Notes under the pieces: model-generated
Database searches by the model: none
Seen by the model: the letters and a program-made list of their open reading frames with translations, nothing else
Told to the model about the DNA's origin: nothing
In this document: positions 53,145-60,742 of the stretch, in pieces
Numbering within the stretch: the first letter of the stretch is position 1
How the letters are laid out: every line of letters begins with the position of its first letter
From: Phenylobacterium sp.
Lineage (GTDB): Bacteria > Pseudomonadota > Alphaproteobacteria > Caulobacterales > Caulobacteraceae
DNA length: 64,000 nt
Direction of reading: 5' to 3'
Assembly: GCF_013911965.1 (NCBI RefSeq)
Contig: NZ_JACESE010000007.1
Location: 1 to 64,000, forward strand
Translations under genes and position numbers: made by a program

Positions 53145-53912
53145 TTGAAGAACCTGTTCAGCGTCGAGGGCAAGGTCGTCCTCATCACCGGCGGCAGCCG
53201 CGGCATCGGCGAGATGATCGCCCGCGGCTATGTGGAGAACGGCGCCAAGGTCTACATCTCCTCGCGCAAGGCCGAGGTCTGCGACCGGGTGGCCGAGGAG
53301 CTGTCGGAATACGGGACCTGCATTTCTCTGCCCTTCGACCTGGGCGGCATGGACGGGATCGAGGGCCTGGCCAATGCGGTCAAGGAACGCGAGTCCCGCC
53401 TGGACGTGCTGGTGAACAACGCCGGCGCCACCTGGGGCGCGCCCATCGACGAGTATCCCGAGGACGGCTGGGACAAGACCGTCGACCTGAACGTCAAATC
53501 GATCTTCTTCCTGACCCAGAAGCTGCTGCCCCTGCTGCGGGCCGCGGCCAGCGCCGACGAGCCCGCGCGCGTGATCAACATCGCCTCGGTGAACGGCATC
53601 GAGCCGCCGGCCCTGGAGACCTATGCCTATTCGACCTCCAAGGCCGGCTGCATCATGCTGACCCGCCACCTGGCCAAGCGGCTGGCGCCGGAGCACATAC
53701 TGGTCAACGCCATCGCGCCGGGGCCCTTCCCGTCGAAGATGATGGCCGCGACGCTCGCCCAGGCGGGCGACGCCATCGCCAAGAACAATCCCCGCGGCCG
53801 CATCGGCCAGCCGGAGGACATCGCCGGCGTCGCCATCTTCCTGGGCAGCCGCGCCTCGGCCTACACGACCGGCGCCACCATCCCCTGCGACGGCGGCTCC
53901 GCCGAGGTCTGA
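53145..53912 (+). CDS. short-chain dehydrogenase/reductase (gluconate 5-dehydrogenase/RhlG-like)
   Basis: 255 aa from a TTG start with CAGGAG 7 nt upstream. Cofactor motif TGGSRGIG, with Arg in YISSRKAEVCD suggesting NADP(H). NNAGATWGAPIDEYPEDGWDKT, catalytic YAYSTSKAG and the terminal YTTGATIPCDGG follow. The ATWGAP/PEDGWDK pattern is shared by RhlG-like and many catabolic SDRs. Lies 26 bp after the first SDR; the three genes form an operon. Confidence 0.9.
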   Translation: MKNLFSVEGKVVLITGGSRGIGEMIARGYVENGAKVYISSRKAEVCDRVAEELSEYGTCISLPFDLGGMDGIEGLANAVKERESRLDVLVNNAGATWGAPIDEYPEDGWDKTVDLNVKSIFFLTQKLLPLLRAAASADEPARVINIASVNGIEPPALETYAYSTSKAGCIMLTRHLAKRLAPEHILVNAIAPGPFPSKMMAATLAQAGDAIAKNNPRGRIGQPEDIAGVAIFLGSRASAYTTGATIPCDGGSAEV

Positions 53913-53918
53913 TCCGGC

Positions 53919-54698
53919 TTAAGGATAGCCGCGCGCGGCGATGTAGGCGTCCAGCTGCTGGACGCGCGCGGCGTCCGAGGGGTGGGTCGACAGGATCGCC
54001 GGTCCGCTGGACCCGCTCGCCCGGGCGGCCATGCGCCGCCAAAGGTCCACCCCGCGGCGGGCGCTGAAGCCCGCGCGGACCATCAGGTCCAGGCCCAGCC
54101 GGTCCGCCTCCAGCTCATGCTGGCGCGAATAGGGCATCAGAACCGCCACCTGCAGGGCGGGGCCGGCGTAGCGCCCGAGCGCCTGGGCCAGGCCGCTCTC
54201 GGCGTTCTGCGTGGCGGCGCCGACGAGCCCGGCGCCGACCTGGGCCAGGGCCGTCTGCGAGTAGCGCTCTGCGGCGTGGTTGGCGGTCACGTGCGCCACC
54301 TCGTGACCCAGCACGGCGGCCAGTTCGTCGTCATTGGCCACGAACTTCATCATGCCGGTGGTCACGCCGACCTTGCCGCCCGGCAGGACGAAGGCGTTGA
54401 TCGCGTCGTCCTGGAAGACGGCGTATTCCCAGGCCTGTCCGCCGAGGGCCGCGGCCTGGACGATCTGGCCGCCGACGCGCCGCACCCGCGCATTGGCCGC
54501 CGGGTCGTTGGAGAGCCGTTCGGTCTGCTTCATCTGCGCCCAGGCCTGGGCGCCCTGCTGCGAGAGCGCGGCCGGGTCGACCAGCAGCACCTGCTGGCGA
54601 CCGAGATCCGAATTGTAGGAACAGGCGGCCAGCGCCATGGCCAGGGCTGGCGCGGTCAGGCGGCGGGCAGGGGTCATGGCGCGGCGGGTCTGGGACAT
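53919..54698 (-). CDS. M48-family metalloprotease, lipoprotein
   Basis: 259 aa from ATG 54698 (GGAGGAG upstream). Lipobox LAAC at about residues 23-26 (Cys26) marks a membrane-anchored periplasmic protein. Zinc motif HEVAH at 132-136 with the third ligand in HELEADRLGLDLM. Likely the BepA/LoiP-like quality-control class (M48C) acting on outer-membrane proteins. Convergent with the SDR operon and divergent (135 bp) from the Fur-box gene. Confidence 0.93.
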   Translation of the reverse strand: MSQTRRAMTPARRLTAPALAMALAACSYNSDLGRQQVLLVDPAALSQQGAQAWAQMKQTERLSNDPAANARVRRVGGQIVQAAALGGQAWEYAVFQDDAINAFVLPGGKVGVTTGMMKFVANDDELAAVLGHEVAHVTANHAAERYSQTALAQVGAGLVGAATQNAESGLAQALGRYAGPALQVAVLMPYSRQHELEADRLGLDLMVRAGFSARRGVDLWRRMAARASGSSGPAILSTHPSDAARVQQLDAYIAARGYP

Positions 54699-54801
54699 GC
54701 GGCGGGCTCCTCCGATCAGCTTCACGTTAGCGCAGAAACGTGTCGCCGCAGAATGGGTCGCATGCCGCCGCATTGACGACCCATCTCTCCGCCAGTATCG
54801 A

Positions 54802-54822
54802 TATTGAGAACCATTCGCAAAT
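54802..54822 (+). promoter_or_regulatory. Fur box
   Basis: TATTGAGAACCATTCGCAAAT, which shares TGAGAA-C-TTCGCAA with the inverted Fur box at 24691-24711. It ends 11 bp before the ATG of the 165-aa gene, directly abutting its GGAGAG ribosome site, so binding would block transcription. Inferred iron control. Confidence 0.7.
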
Positions 54823-54833
54823 GGAGAGTCGCC

Positions 54834-55331
54834 ATGGCGGGCGTCGAGGCGTGGACCGCACTTCCCCAACACGAGGGGCCGCAGGGCCTGACCTGCGGCG
54901 AGCAGCTCGTGCTCGCCGGCTGCCGGTACTGGGCGAGCCTGCGCCTTGCGGGGCAGGAGCCGCAGGGGCCGGTCCGCAGTCTGGTTGCGGCCCGGGCGAG
55001 CGACCGTGCCGCGGCCCTGTTCGTGGCCATGATGGAGAGCCTCGAGAAGCAGACGCGGCGGCCCCTCGACTTCCGGTGCGGCGGCTGCGCCGGCTATTCC
55101 CCCGACGAGCAGCGCCTGGTCGTCGCCTGCGGGATCAGCCGCATCGACATGCAGACCGCGCGCGCCCTCCTGACGCCCCTGGTGCACCAGCCCGAGCCGG
55201 TGGTGGTCTTCGCCCGCGCCGTGAACATGGTGCTGGCCCACGAAGGTCTGGACCTGCCCGTCAGGCTCTCCGATCCGAAGCCGCAGATCCGGCCGGGCGC
55301 CGCCCGCCCGGCGGGGGCGACGCTCCATTGA
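54834..55331 (+). CDS. hypothetical protein, probably iron-regulated
   Basis: 165 aa from ATG 54834 (GGAGAG upstream); a longer in-frame ATG at 54804 lies inside the Fur box and is rejected. No signal peptide. Cysteines are in LTCGEQLVLAGCRYW and FRCGGCAGYSPDEQRLVVACG, so it could bind a metal or cofactor. Central helices (RASDRAAALFVAMMESLEKQT) look well folded. I do not recognise the family. The Fur box suggests a role in iron starvation, for example heme or iron trafficking; this is inference. Confidence 0.8.
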   Translation: MAGVEAWTALPQHEGPQGLTCGEQLVLAGCRYWASLRLAGQEPQGPVRSLVAARASDRAAALFVAMMESLEKQTRRPLDFRCGGCAGYSPDEQRLVVACGISRIDMQTARALLTPLVHQPEPVVVFARAVNMVLAHEGLDLPVRLSDPKPQIRPGAARPAGATLH

Positions 55332-55406
55332 GGCGGGGGGCGACCCATTTCCGCCACGAGCCCGTGGGAGCAGGGGCCGGCCGTTGAACCGCAGGAGATC
55401 TCCGCC

Positions 55407-55646
55407 ATGCCTCGCCGCCTCGTCGTGACCGCCCTGTCCCTCTGCGGCCTGTTCGCCGCCGGATCGGCTTCGGCCGCCGAGGGCCGCTTCATCCACCCGG
55501 CCGACACGGACCGCGACGACCGCATCAGTCGGGAGGAATGGGTGGCCTACAAGCTTCCCGCCGCGGAGTTCGACAAGGCCGATACGGACGGCGACGGCGT
55601 GATCAACGGGCCGGAATTCGTCGCCTGGAGCCAGACCCGCAACTGA
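55407..55646 (+). CDS. small exported EF-hand protein
   Basis: 79 aa behind AGGAGATCTCCGCC-ATG. Signal peptide to about residue 24 (ALSLCGLFAAGSASA). Two EF-hand Ca2+-binding loops: DTDRDDRISREEW and DTDGDGVINGPEF. Likely a periplasmic calcium-binding protein of the CREC/calmodulin-like small class common in Caulobacterales; role unknown. Confidence 0.85.
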   Translation: MPRRLVVTALSLCGLFAAGSASAAEGRFIHPADTDRDDRISREEWVAYKLPAAEFDKADTDGDGVINGPEFVAWSQTRN

Positions 55647-55704
55647 TCGCCCGGAACGGCCCGCCGCCGGACGCGTTTGCCAAGCTCAAGCTTGGAGGCG
55701 TCGA

Positions 55705-55872
55705 ATGCTGAAGTGGGCCGGAATTTTCCTGCTGGTGATGATCGCTGCGGCGATTGTCGGCTTTCTGGTGGAGGCGGTGCGCTTTATCGCCGGCTTCCTC
55801 GTCGTGGCCTGCCTCATCGGCTTCGTCGCCACCGGCGGCCTCAAGATGTTCGGGAAGAAGGGCGGCGACTGA
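55705..55872 (+). CDS. small membrane protein, 55 aa
   Basis: ATG 55705 with GGAGG 6 nt upstream. Two hydrophobic segments (residues about 4-22 and 28-45) and a terminal Lys/Gly-rich tail (KMFGKKGGD). It resembles DUF1328/UPF0391-type small membrane proteins in size and layout, but the match is loose. Confidence 0.7.
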   Translation: MLKWAGIFLLVMIAAAIVGFLVEAVRFIAGFLVVACLIGFVATGGLKMFGKKGGD

Positions 55873-55896
55873 CGCCGCCCCAGCCCCTTCGGGCCG

Positions 55897-56385
55897 CTAT
55901 TCCCGCGTGTAGTGGTCCGGGATCTTCGGCTCCTTGCCCGCCTTGCCCCACAGGACGATCTCGTTGCCCCAGGGGTCGCGGAAGGCGTGGTTGAAGCCGT
56001 TGAACTCGGCCCAGTAGTGGTTCTTCCACAGGATGGTCGCGCCTCGGGCCTCGGCGGCCGAGAGGATGCGTTCGGGCGTGTCGTCGTCGCTGATCAGGAT
56101 CCAGACCCGCGGCTTGCGGCCGTCGCTGACGGTGCGGGGTTCGACGCCCTCGGGGTTCGGATGCGGCCGGGCGTTGGCCGTCTTGTGGATGCCGATGTGC
56201 AGATTGCCGATCTCGCTGTCGCTGCCGTCCGGATTGCGGAACTGGCCGCCCGGAACCAGCCGGTGATAGAGCCCCTTGGGCCGGGGATCGTCCTGCCAGC
56301 CGAAGACCTCGGCATAGAACTGGCCGGCGGCGGCGGGGTCGTCGGCGGCGAGGTCGACGAAGATCAGGGTGTTGGGATAGCCCAC
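55897..56385 (-). CDS. VOC/glyoxalase-fold protein
   Basis: 162 aa from the GTG at 56385 (AAGAGGAG upstream). NTLIFVDLAADDPAAAGQFYAEVFGW is the usual first beta-alpha-beta repeat, and NHAFRDPWGNEIVLWG the second, with metal-ligand positions. These belong to the vicinal oxygen chelate superfamily (dioxygenases, glyoxalases, resistance proteins). Function not assignable. Divergent from the RutE-like gene. Confidence 0.88.
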   Translation of the reverse strand: MGYPNTLIFVDLAADDPAAAGQFYAEVFGWQDDPRPKGLYHRLVPGGQFRNPDGSDSEIGNLHIGIHKTANARPHPNPEGVEPRTVSDGRKPRVWILISDDDTPERILSAAEARGATILWKNHYWAEFNGFNHAFRDPWGNEIVLWGKAGKEPKIPDHYTRE

Positions 56386-56614
56386 GGGAACTCCTCTTGG
56401 CTCACAGGCCGCCTGCGCGGCGCACGCGGAACCTAGGGGAGGGCGGGCCTCGGCTTCTTGTCCGTCCGCGCCGAGGACCTTGCCTGAGCGCGCAAAGAAC
56501 AAGCTCTGAGCGCTCTTCTGAAATTTTACTGAAAATGTGCAAAAGGACTGGTCAAACCGGCGCCGCAGCCGCCACCCTGGGCGGCATCGCAGTTCCTCGA
56601 TCCCAGGAGTTCAC
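56386..56614. other. 229-bp divergent promoter region
   Basis: Between the VOC gene and rutE-like gene. It holds an AT-rich patch (CTGAAATTTTACTGAAAATGTGC around 56519-56541) likely to be the rut-side promoter. No gene seen; TTCTGAAATTTTAC is a loose relative of the TGACATTTC motif found further down the cluster. Confidence 0.4.
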
Positions 56615-57202
56615 GTGCAGGACCTCGCCGACCGTACGCTCGACCAGCTCTTCCGCCAGGCGCGCACGCACAATGTGTGGTCCGACGAGCCGATCTCCGA
56701 GGCGACCCTCCACGCGCTCTACGAGCTTCTGAAGTGGGGGCCCACCTCCGGAAACTGCGGCCCCGGCCGCTTCGTCTTCCTGCGTTCGGCCGAGGCCAAG
56801 GAGAAGCTCTCGCCGCACCTGTCGCGCGGCAACCGGGCCAAGACCATGGCCGCCCCGGTGTGCGTGATCGTCGCCTACGACCTGAACTTCGCCGAGAAGC
56901 TGCCCTATCTCTTCCCTCACGACCCCAAGGCCAAGGACTGGTTCGCCGATCCTCAGGTCCGTTTCGAGACCGCCCTGCGAAATTCGAGCCTCCAGGGCGC
57001 CTATCTGATCATGGCGGCCCGGGCGCTCGGCCTCGACTGCGGCCCGATGTCGGGCTTCGACAACGCCGGCGTGGACGAGGCCTTCTTCGCCGGCACGAGC
57101 TGGCGGTCCAACTTCCTCGTGGCCCTGGGCCGCGGCAAGCCCGAAGGCGTCTATCCGCGAAATCCGAGGCTGGCCTTCGAGGAGGCCTGCCAGATCCTCT
57201 GA
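56615..57202 (+). CDS. rutE: RutE-like malonic semialdehyde reductase / nitroreductase-family protein
   Basis: 195 aa; GTG 56615 behind CAGGAG gives the family start (M)[21 protein letters not shown] and the family length (196 aa in E. coli RutE). FMN motifs [30 protein letters not shown] and [18 protein letters not shown] are those of the HadB/RutE subgroup. In uracil breakdown it reduces malonic semialdehyde to 3-hydroxypropionate. It heads a cluster with RutA- and RutB-like genes. Subfamily assignment is good, its exact substrate less so. Confidence 0.88.
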   Translation: MQDLADRTLDQLFRQARTHNVWSDEPISEATLHALYELLKWGPTSGNCGPGRFVFLRSAEAKEKLSPHLSRGNRAKTMAAPVCVIVAYDLNFAEKLPYLFPHDPKAKDWFADPQVRFETALRNSSLQGAYLIMAARALGLDCGPMSGFDNAGVDEAFFAGTSWRSNFLVALGRGKPEGVYPRNPRLAFEEACQIL

Positions 57203-57239
57203 CGGCGGGCCGCGGAATCGCCGCGGCGCTGGCCGGTCC

Positions 57240-57249
57240 TGACATTTCA
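57240..57249 (+). promoter_or_regulatory. TGACATTTCA motif, candidate GntR operator (site 1)
   Basis: Lies 59 bp before the GntR start. The same sequence recurs at 58174-58183, with variants at 58186-58195 and, inverted, at 58293-58301, always in gaps around the GntR and TonB receptor genes. A good candidate site for the GntR protein in autoregulation. Confidence 0.5.
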
Positions 57250-57307
57250 GACTAAGCACTTGGGGTGACCAGGCCGAAGAGCCCGGCGTCCGGAGGAAGG
57301 AAGAAGA

Positions 57308-58078
57308 GTGGGACGGAGTGTCAGCGTGAACCCGGCTGCGGCAGGCAGAGAGACCCAGGGCGAGGGAATCATCGCCGCCACCGGAGAGTGGTCGCCGGAA
57401 CTGCAGAAGGCGCGCGCCTACGAGCAGATCCTGCTGGACATCATCCTGGGCGAACTGGCGCCTGGGGCGCGCCTCGACGAGCAGGCGCTCACCCGCCGCT
57501 ACAATACGGGCCTGGCCGGGGTGCGTGACGCCCTCGGTCGCCTGGCCCTGGAAGGCATGGTGGTCCGCCGCTCCCGCGCGGGCACCACGGTTTCGCCGCT
57601 CGACCTCGTCGATCTCCGCGAAGGCTACGAGGCCCGCGCCCTGATCGAGCCGCACTGCGCGGCCATGGCCGCGCGCAACGCCAACGAGGACGAGATCGCC
57701 CAGATCCTCGCCGCCTTCGACGACGCCGAGCGGGCGACGCGCGACTATGACCGCCGCGCCCTCGTGGCCATGGACCAGCGCTTCCATGCGCTGATCGCGC
57801 GGGCCAGCCGCAACGCCGCGCTCGCCCGCATCCTCATTCCGCTGCAGCACAAGGCGGCGCGCTTCTGGGTCTATTCCATGGGCGCGACCACGGAGGAGGA
57901 GCGGCTGGCCGACATCTGCCACCACCGCGCCATCGCCCAGCGGATCGCCGCCCGCGACGCCGAGGGCGCCCGCGCGGCCATGATCCTCGTCCTCGGCTCC
58001 ATGCCCCAGACCGTGCGGCGCTCTCTCACCGGCTTCGGCGAGGAGGACGCGCAATCGGCGAGCGCGGGTGCGGCCTGA
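57308..58078 (+). CDS. GntR-family regulator (FadR/FCD type)
   Basis: 256 aa; GTG 57308 behind GAGGAAGGAAG (a second GTG lies 18 nt later). Winged HTH at about residues 36-98 (YEQILLDIILGELAPGARLDEQALTRRYNTG; RDALGRLALEGMVVRRSRAGTTV seen as two helices). The FCD effector domain follows with EARALIEPHCAAMAARN, MDQRFHALIARAS (metal/ligand His) and HHRAIAQRIAARDAEGARAAM. Probably senses an acidic substrate or intermediate and controls this cluster. Confidence 0.9.
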   Translation: MGRSVSVNPAAAGRETQGEGIIAATGEWSPELQKARAYEQILLDIILGELAPGARLDEQALTRRYNTGLAGVRDALGRLALEGMVVRRSRAGTTVSPLDLVDLREGYEARALIEPHCAAMAARNANEDEIAQILAAFDDAERATRDYDRRALVAMDQRFHALIARASRNAALARILIPLQHKAARFWVYSMGATTEEERLADICHHRAIAQRIAARDAEGARAAMILVLGSMPQTVRRSLTGFGEEDAQSASAGAA

Positions 58079-58173
58079 CCACCTTCTGGTTGATCCCCGG
58101 CCCGGGGGTGATCCACGGGCGGGCGCCGCATCGCCGAAACTGAGCGTCAGGCGGGCGCCTCTGAAATTCCGTC

Positions 58174-58195
58174 TGACATTTCACGTGACATTTTT
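58174..58195 (+). promoter_or_regulatory. TGACATTTCA + TGACATTTTT, candidate GntR operator (sites 2-3)
   Basis: Two copies 12 bp apart, start to start, about one helical turn, in the 217-bp gap before the TonB receptor gene. The upstream TCTGAAATTCC partly inverts the motif. Placement suggests cooperative repression of the receptor promoter. Confidence 0.55.
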
Positions 58196-58292
58196 GACCT
58201 GCCGGGCGCGGCGGGCGAGCTTGTGTCCAAGAGCAGCGCGGACGCGGGGATAACCGCCACCCGGCGGAGGGTCCGCGCTCTCGGATGAGGGC

Positions 58293-58301
58293 GAAATGTC
58301 A
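58293..58301 (-). promoter_or_regulatory. inverted GAAATGTCA motif over the receptor start codon (site 4)
   Basis: Reverse complement of TGACATTTC, overlapping the ATG of the TonB receptor at 58296. Weak by itself, since it includes ATG, but its match adds to sites 1-3. Confidence 0.35.
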
Positions 58302-60680
58302 AAGAGACTTCTGCTGGTGGCGGGCGCCTCCCTGTCCGCACTGATTGCAAGCCCTGGGTTCGCCTGGGCCCAGGCCGACCTGGTCGACGAAGTGGTGGTG
58401 ACGGCGCGCGACAAGACGGGCCTTCTGGAGAAGGATCCCAGCGACAGCGTGTTCGGCCTGGACAAGGCCCTTATCGAGACGCCGCGCTCGGCCAGCTTCG
58501 CCAGCGACGTGACGCTGGAGCGCTATGGCATCCAGTCCATCGACGACCTGACGGCGGTCTCGCCCGGCACCTATACCGCCAGCTTCTATGGCGTGCCCGG
58601 CGCCCTGAACATTCGCGGCACCCTGGCGGAGAACTACTTCCGCGGCTTCAAGCGCATCGAGAACCGCGGCACCTATTCGACGCCGATCGCCGACGCGGCG
58701 CAGATCGAGATCGTCCGCGGCCCGCCCACGCCCATCTATGGCGCGGGCAAGGTGGGCGGCATGCTCAACTTCATCCCCAAGTCCGGGAAGATGGAGGGCG
58801 AGTACATCTCCGAGATCGGCGGCGACGTCTCGCTGACCGTCGGCTCGTACCAGAAGAAGCTGGCCAACGGGCAGATCAGCATCCCGCTCAACTTCGGCGG
58901 CACGGAGGGCGGCTTCCACCTGTTCGCCGAGGCGGAGAACTCCGAGAGCTTCTATCGGGGGATCACGCCCCGGAAGGAGATCATCGAAGCCTCCGTCGAC
59001 TTCGAGCTCGGCGACGGCTGGAGCACGGCCTTCGGCGGCATGGCCTACCACTCCGACGGCGACGTCCAGACGCCGGGCTGGAACCGCCTGACCCAGGAAC
59101 TGATCGACGACCAGACCTACATCACCGGCCGGGACACCACGCTGACGGACGCCAATGGCGACGGCAAGCTCACGCCGAACGAGATCGGCTTCTACCCGTA
59201 CGCCTCGGCGCTCTATCTCGCCTACTACGGCTTCCCGCAGTCGGACGCGAACCACACGCTGGACACCGGCGTGGGCACGACCAAGCTCGACCCGCGAACG
59301 GTCTACATCAGCGACGCCGACTTCTCGCACACCTGGACGCGGACGGCGTACTTCGACCTGGTCAAGGACTTCGACAACGGCTCGGCGCTGAAGTTCCAGC
59401 TCTTCTACGACGACCTGAAGAACAAGCGCTTCGTGTCCTACGGCTATCCGGCCTATTTCGACTCCTGGGTGGGTGAGGCGCGGGTCACCTACAACTTCGA
59501 CTACGACCTCGCCTTCATGACGTCGCAGTCCTTCGTCGGCGCCTCCTATCGCAAGTTCGACGGCAATCGGAAGGAGAGCTACAACTCCGGCCTGATCGCG
59601 CTCGACCGCCGCGACATCGCCTTCGGCGCCACGCCTAACGACATCATCGACGAGCCCTATTCCGTCGAGCCCTACGGCCTGCAGTGGGAGAACGACAACG
59701 CCTCCACCTGGAGCCAGGCGGGCGTGTTCTTCACCTCCGACATCTATTTCGGCGAGCGGCTGAACCTGATGATCGGCGGCCGCTATGACGACTACAAGGT
59801 CGAGTCCGAGGATACGGGCCTGGTCAGCTATCAGCCGGCCGGCGAAAAGAAGGACGGCAAGGGGAAGGGCACCTACACCGCCTCGCTGTCCTACCAGTTC
59901 GACTTCGGCCTGATGCCCTACATCACCTATGCCGAGGCCGCGGCGCTCGAGATGAGCCAGGCCGGCGACATCGCCCCCTCGCTGATCGCCAACCAGTCCT
60001 GGCTGTCGGACTCCGACCTCGCCGAGGCGGGCGTGAAGTTCCAGCTCCTGCAGGGCACGCTGGTCGGCTCCATCGCCGCCTACCGGCAGAACCGGACCCA
60101 GCTGACCGGCGGACCGAACCCGACGGTGCGGGGCAGCCGCTCCAAGGGCGTCGAGCTCGAGGTGCGCTATCTCGCTAGCGAGAATCTCAGCTTCACCTTC
60201 GCCGGCAACAACCAGAGCACGACCATTAAGGGACCGGACGCGAGCTTCGCCTATATCCCCTACTATGTGACGGGCGTCGATCCGGTGAACGCCTTCGGCG
60301 GGACCTATGTGGTGTGGGCCTTCTCCGACCTTCCGGGCCGGGGCGGCGACTACGACTACACCCTGATCCCCGAAACCGTGCTCAGCCTCTATGGCAGCTA
60401 CACCAGCGACGAGTACGCCTGGGGCCAGGTGGGCGGAACGTTCGGCGCCACCTATGTGAGCGAGACCGCGCAGACGGTGGAGAACCCGATCACCTATCCG
60501 TCCTACACCACCGCCAGCCTGTCCATGTTCTACCAGCGCGGTCCGTTCCAGGCCTCGCTGAACGTCGATAACGTCTTCGACGAGCTTTATTTCACGCCCG
60601 CCGCGGACTCCTACGCCAACCTCGCGGCCCTTCCGGGCAAGGGCCGCGAATGGCGGGTGACCCTGAAGCGGTCGTTCTGA
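58296..60680 (+). CDS. TonB-dependent receptor of the rut-like cluster
   Basis: 794 aa. Signal peptide to about residue 26 (GASLSALIASPGFAWAQ), TonB-box-like DEVVVTARD, a plug with SIDDLTAVSPGTYTASFYGVPG and IEIVRGPPTPIYGAGKVGGMLNF, and a barrel ending WRVTLKRSF. An EF-hand-like Ca2+ loop, DANGDGKLTPNEI (residues about 284-296), is inserted in a barrel loop. Sits between a GntR regulator and an MFS transporter in the rut-like cluster, so it probably imports the heterocyclic substrate or a polymer of it across the outer membrane. Confidence 0.9.
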   Translation: MSKRLLLVAGASLSALIASPGFAWAQADLVDEVVVTARDKTGLLEKDPSDSVFGLDKALIETPRSASFASDVTLERYGIQSIDDLTAVSPGTYTASFYGVPGALNIRGTLAENYFRGFKRIENRGTYSTPIADAAQIEIVRGPPTPIYGAGKVGGMLNFIPKSGKMEGEYISEIGGDVSLTVGSYQKKLANGQISIPLNFGGTEGGFHLFAEAENSESFYRGITPRKEIIEASVDFELGDGWSTAFGGMAYHSDGDVQTPGWNRLTQELIDDQTYITGRDTTLTDANGDGKLTPNEIGFYPYASALYLAYYGFPQSDANHTLDTGVGTTKLDPRTVYISDADFSHTWTRTAYFDLVKDFDNGSALKFQLFYDDLKNKRFVSYGYPAYFDSWVGEARVTYNFDYDLAFMTSQSFVGASYRKFDGNRKESYNSGLIALDRRDIAFGATPNDIIDEPYSVEPYGLQWENDNASTWSQAGVFFTSDIYFGERLNLMIGGRYDDYKVESEDTGLVSYQPAGEKKDGKGKGTYTASLSYQFDFGLMPYITYAEAAALEMSQAGDIAPSLIANQSWLSDSDLAEAGVKFQLLQGTLVGSIAAYRQNRTQLTGGPNPTVRGSRSKGVELEVRYLASENLSFTFAGNNQSTTIKGPDASFAYIPYYVTGVDPVNAFGGTYVVWAFSDLPGRGGDYDYTLIPETVLSLYGSYTSDEYAWGQVGGTFGATYVSETAQTVENPITYPSYTTASLSMFYQRGPFQASLNVDNVFDELYFTPAADSYANLAALPGKGREWRVTLKRSF

Positions 60681-60687
60681 TCCATGC

Positions 60688-60714
60688 GTCCGCCGGCCGG
60701 GCCGGCCGGCGGAC
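60688..60714 (+). terminator. hairpin after the receptor gene
   Basis: GTCCGCCGGCC (60688-60698) and GGCCGGCGGAC (60704-60714) pair over 11 bp around GGGCC. There is no T run, and the MFS gene follows 28 bp later, so it is likely an intra-operon attenuator or stability element. Confidence 0.5.
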
Positions 60715-60742
60715 CGCTCTGTGAGTTTCGAGGAGGCATGAC

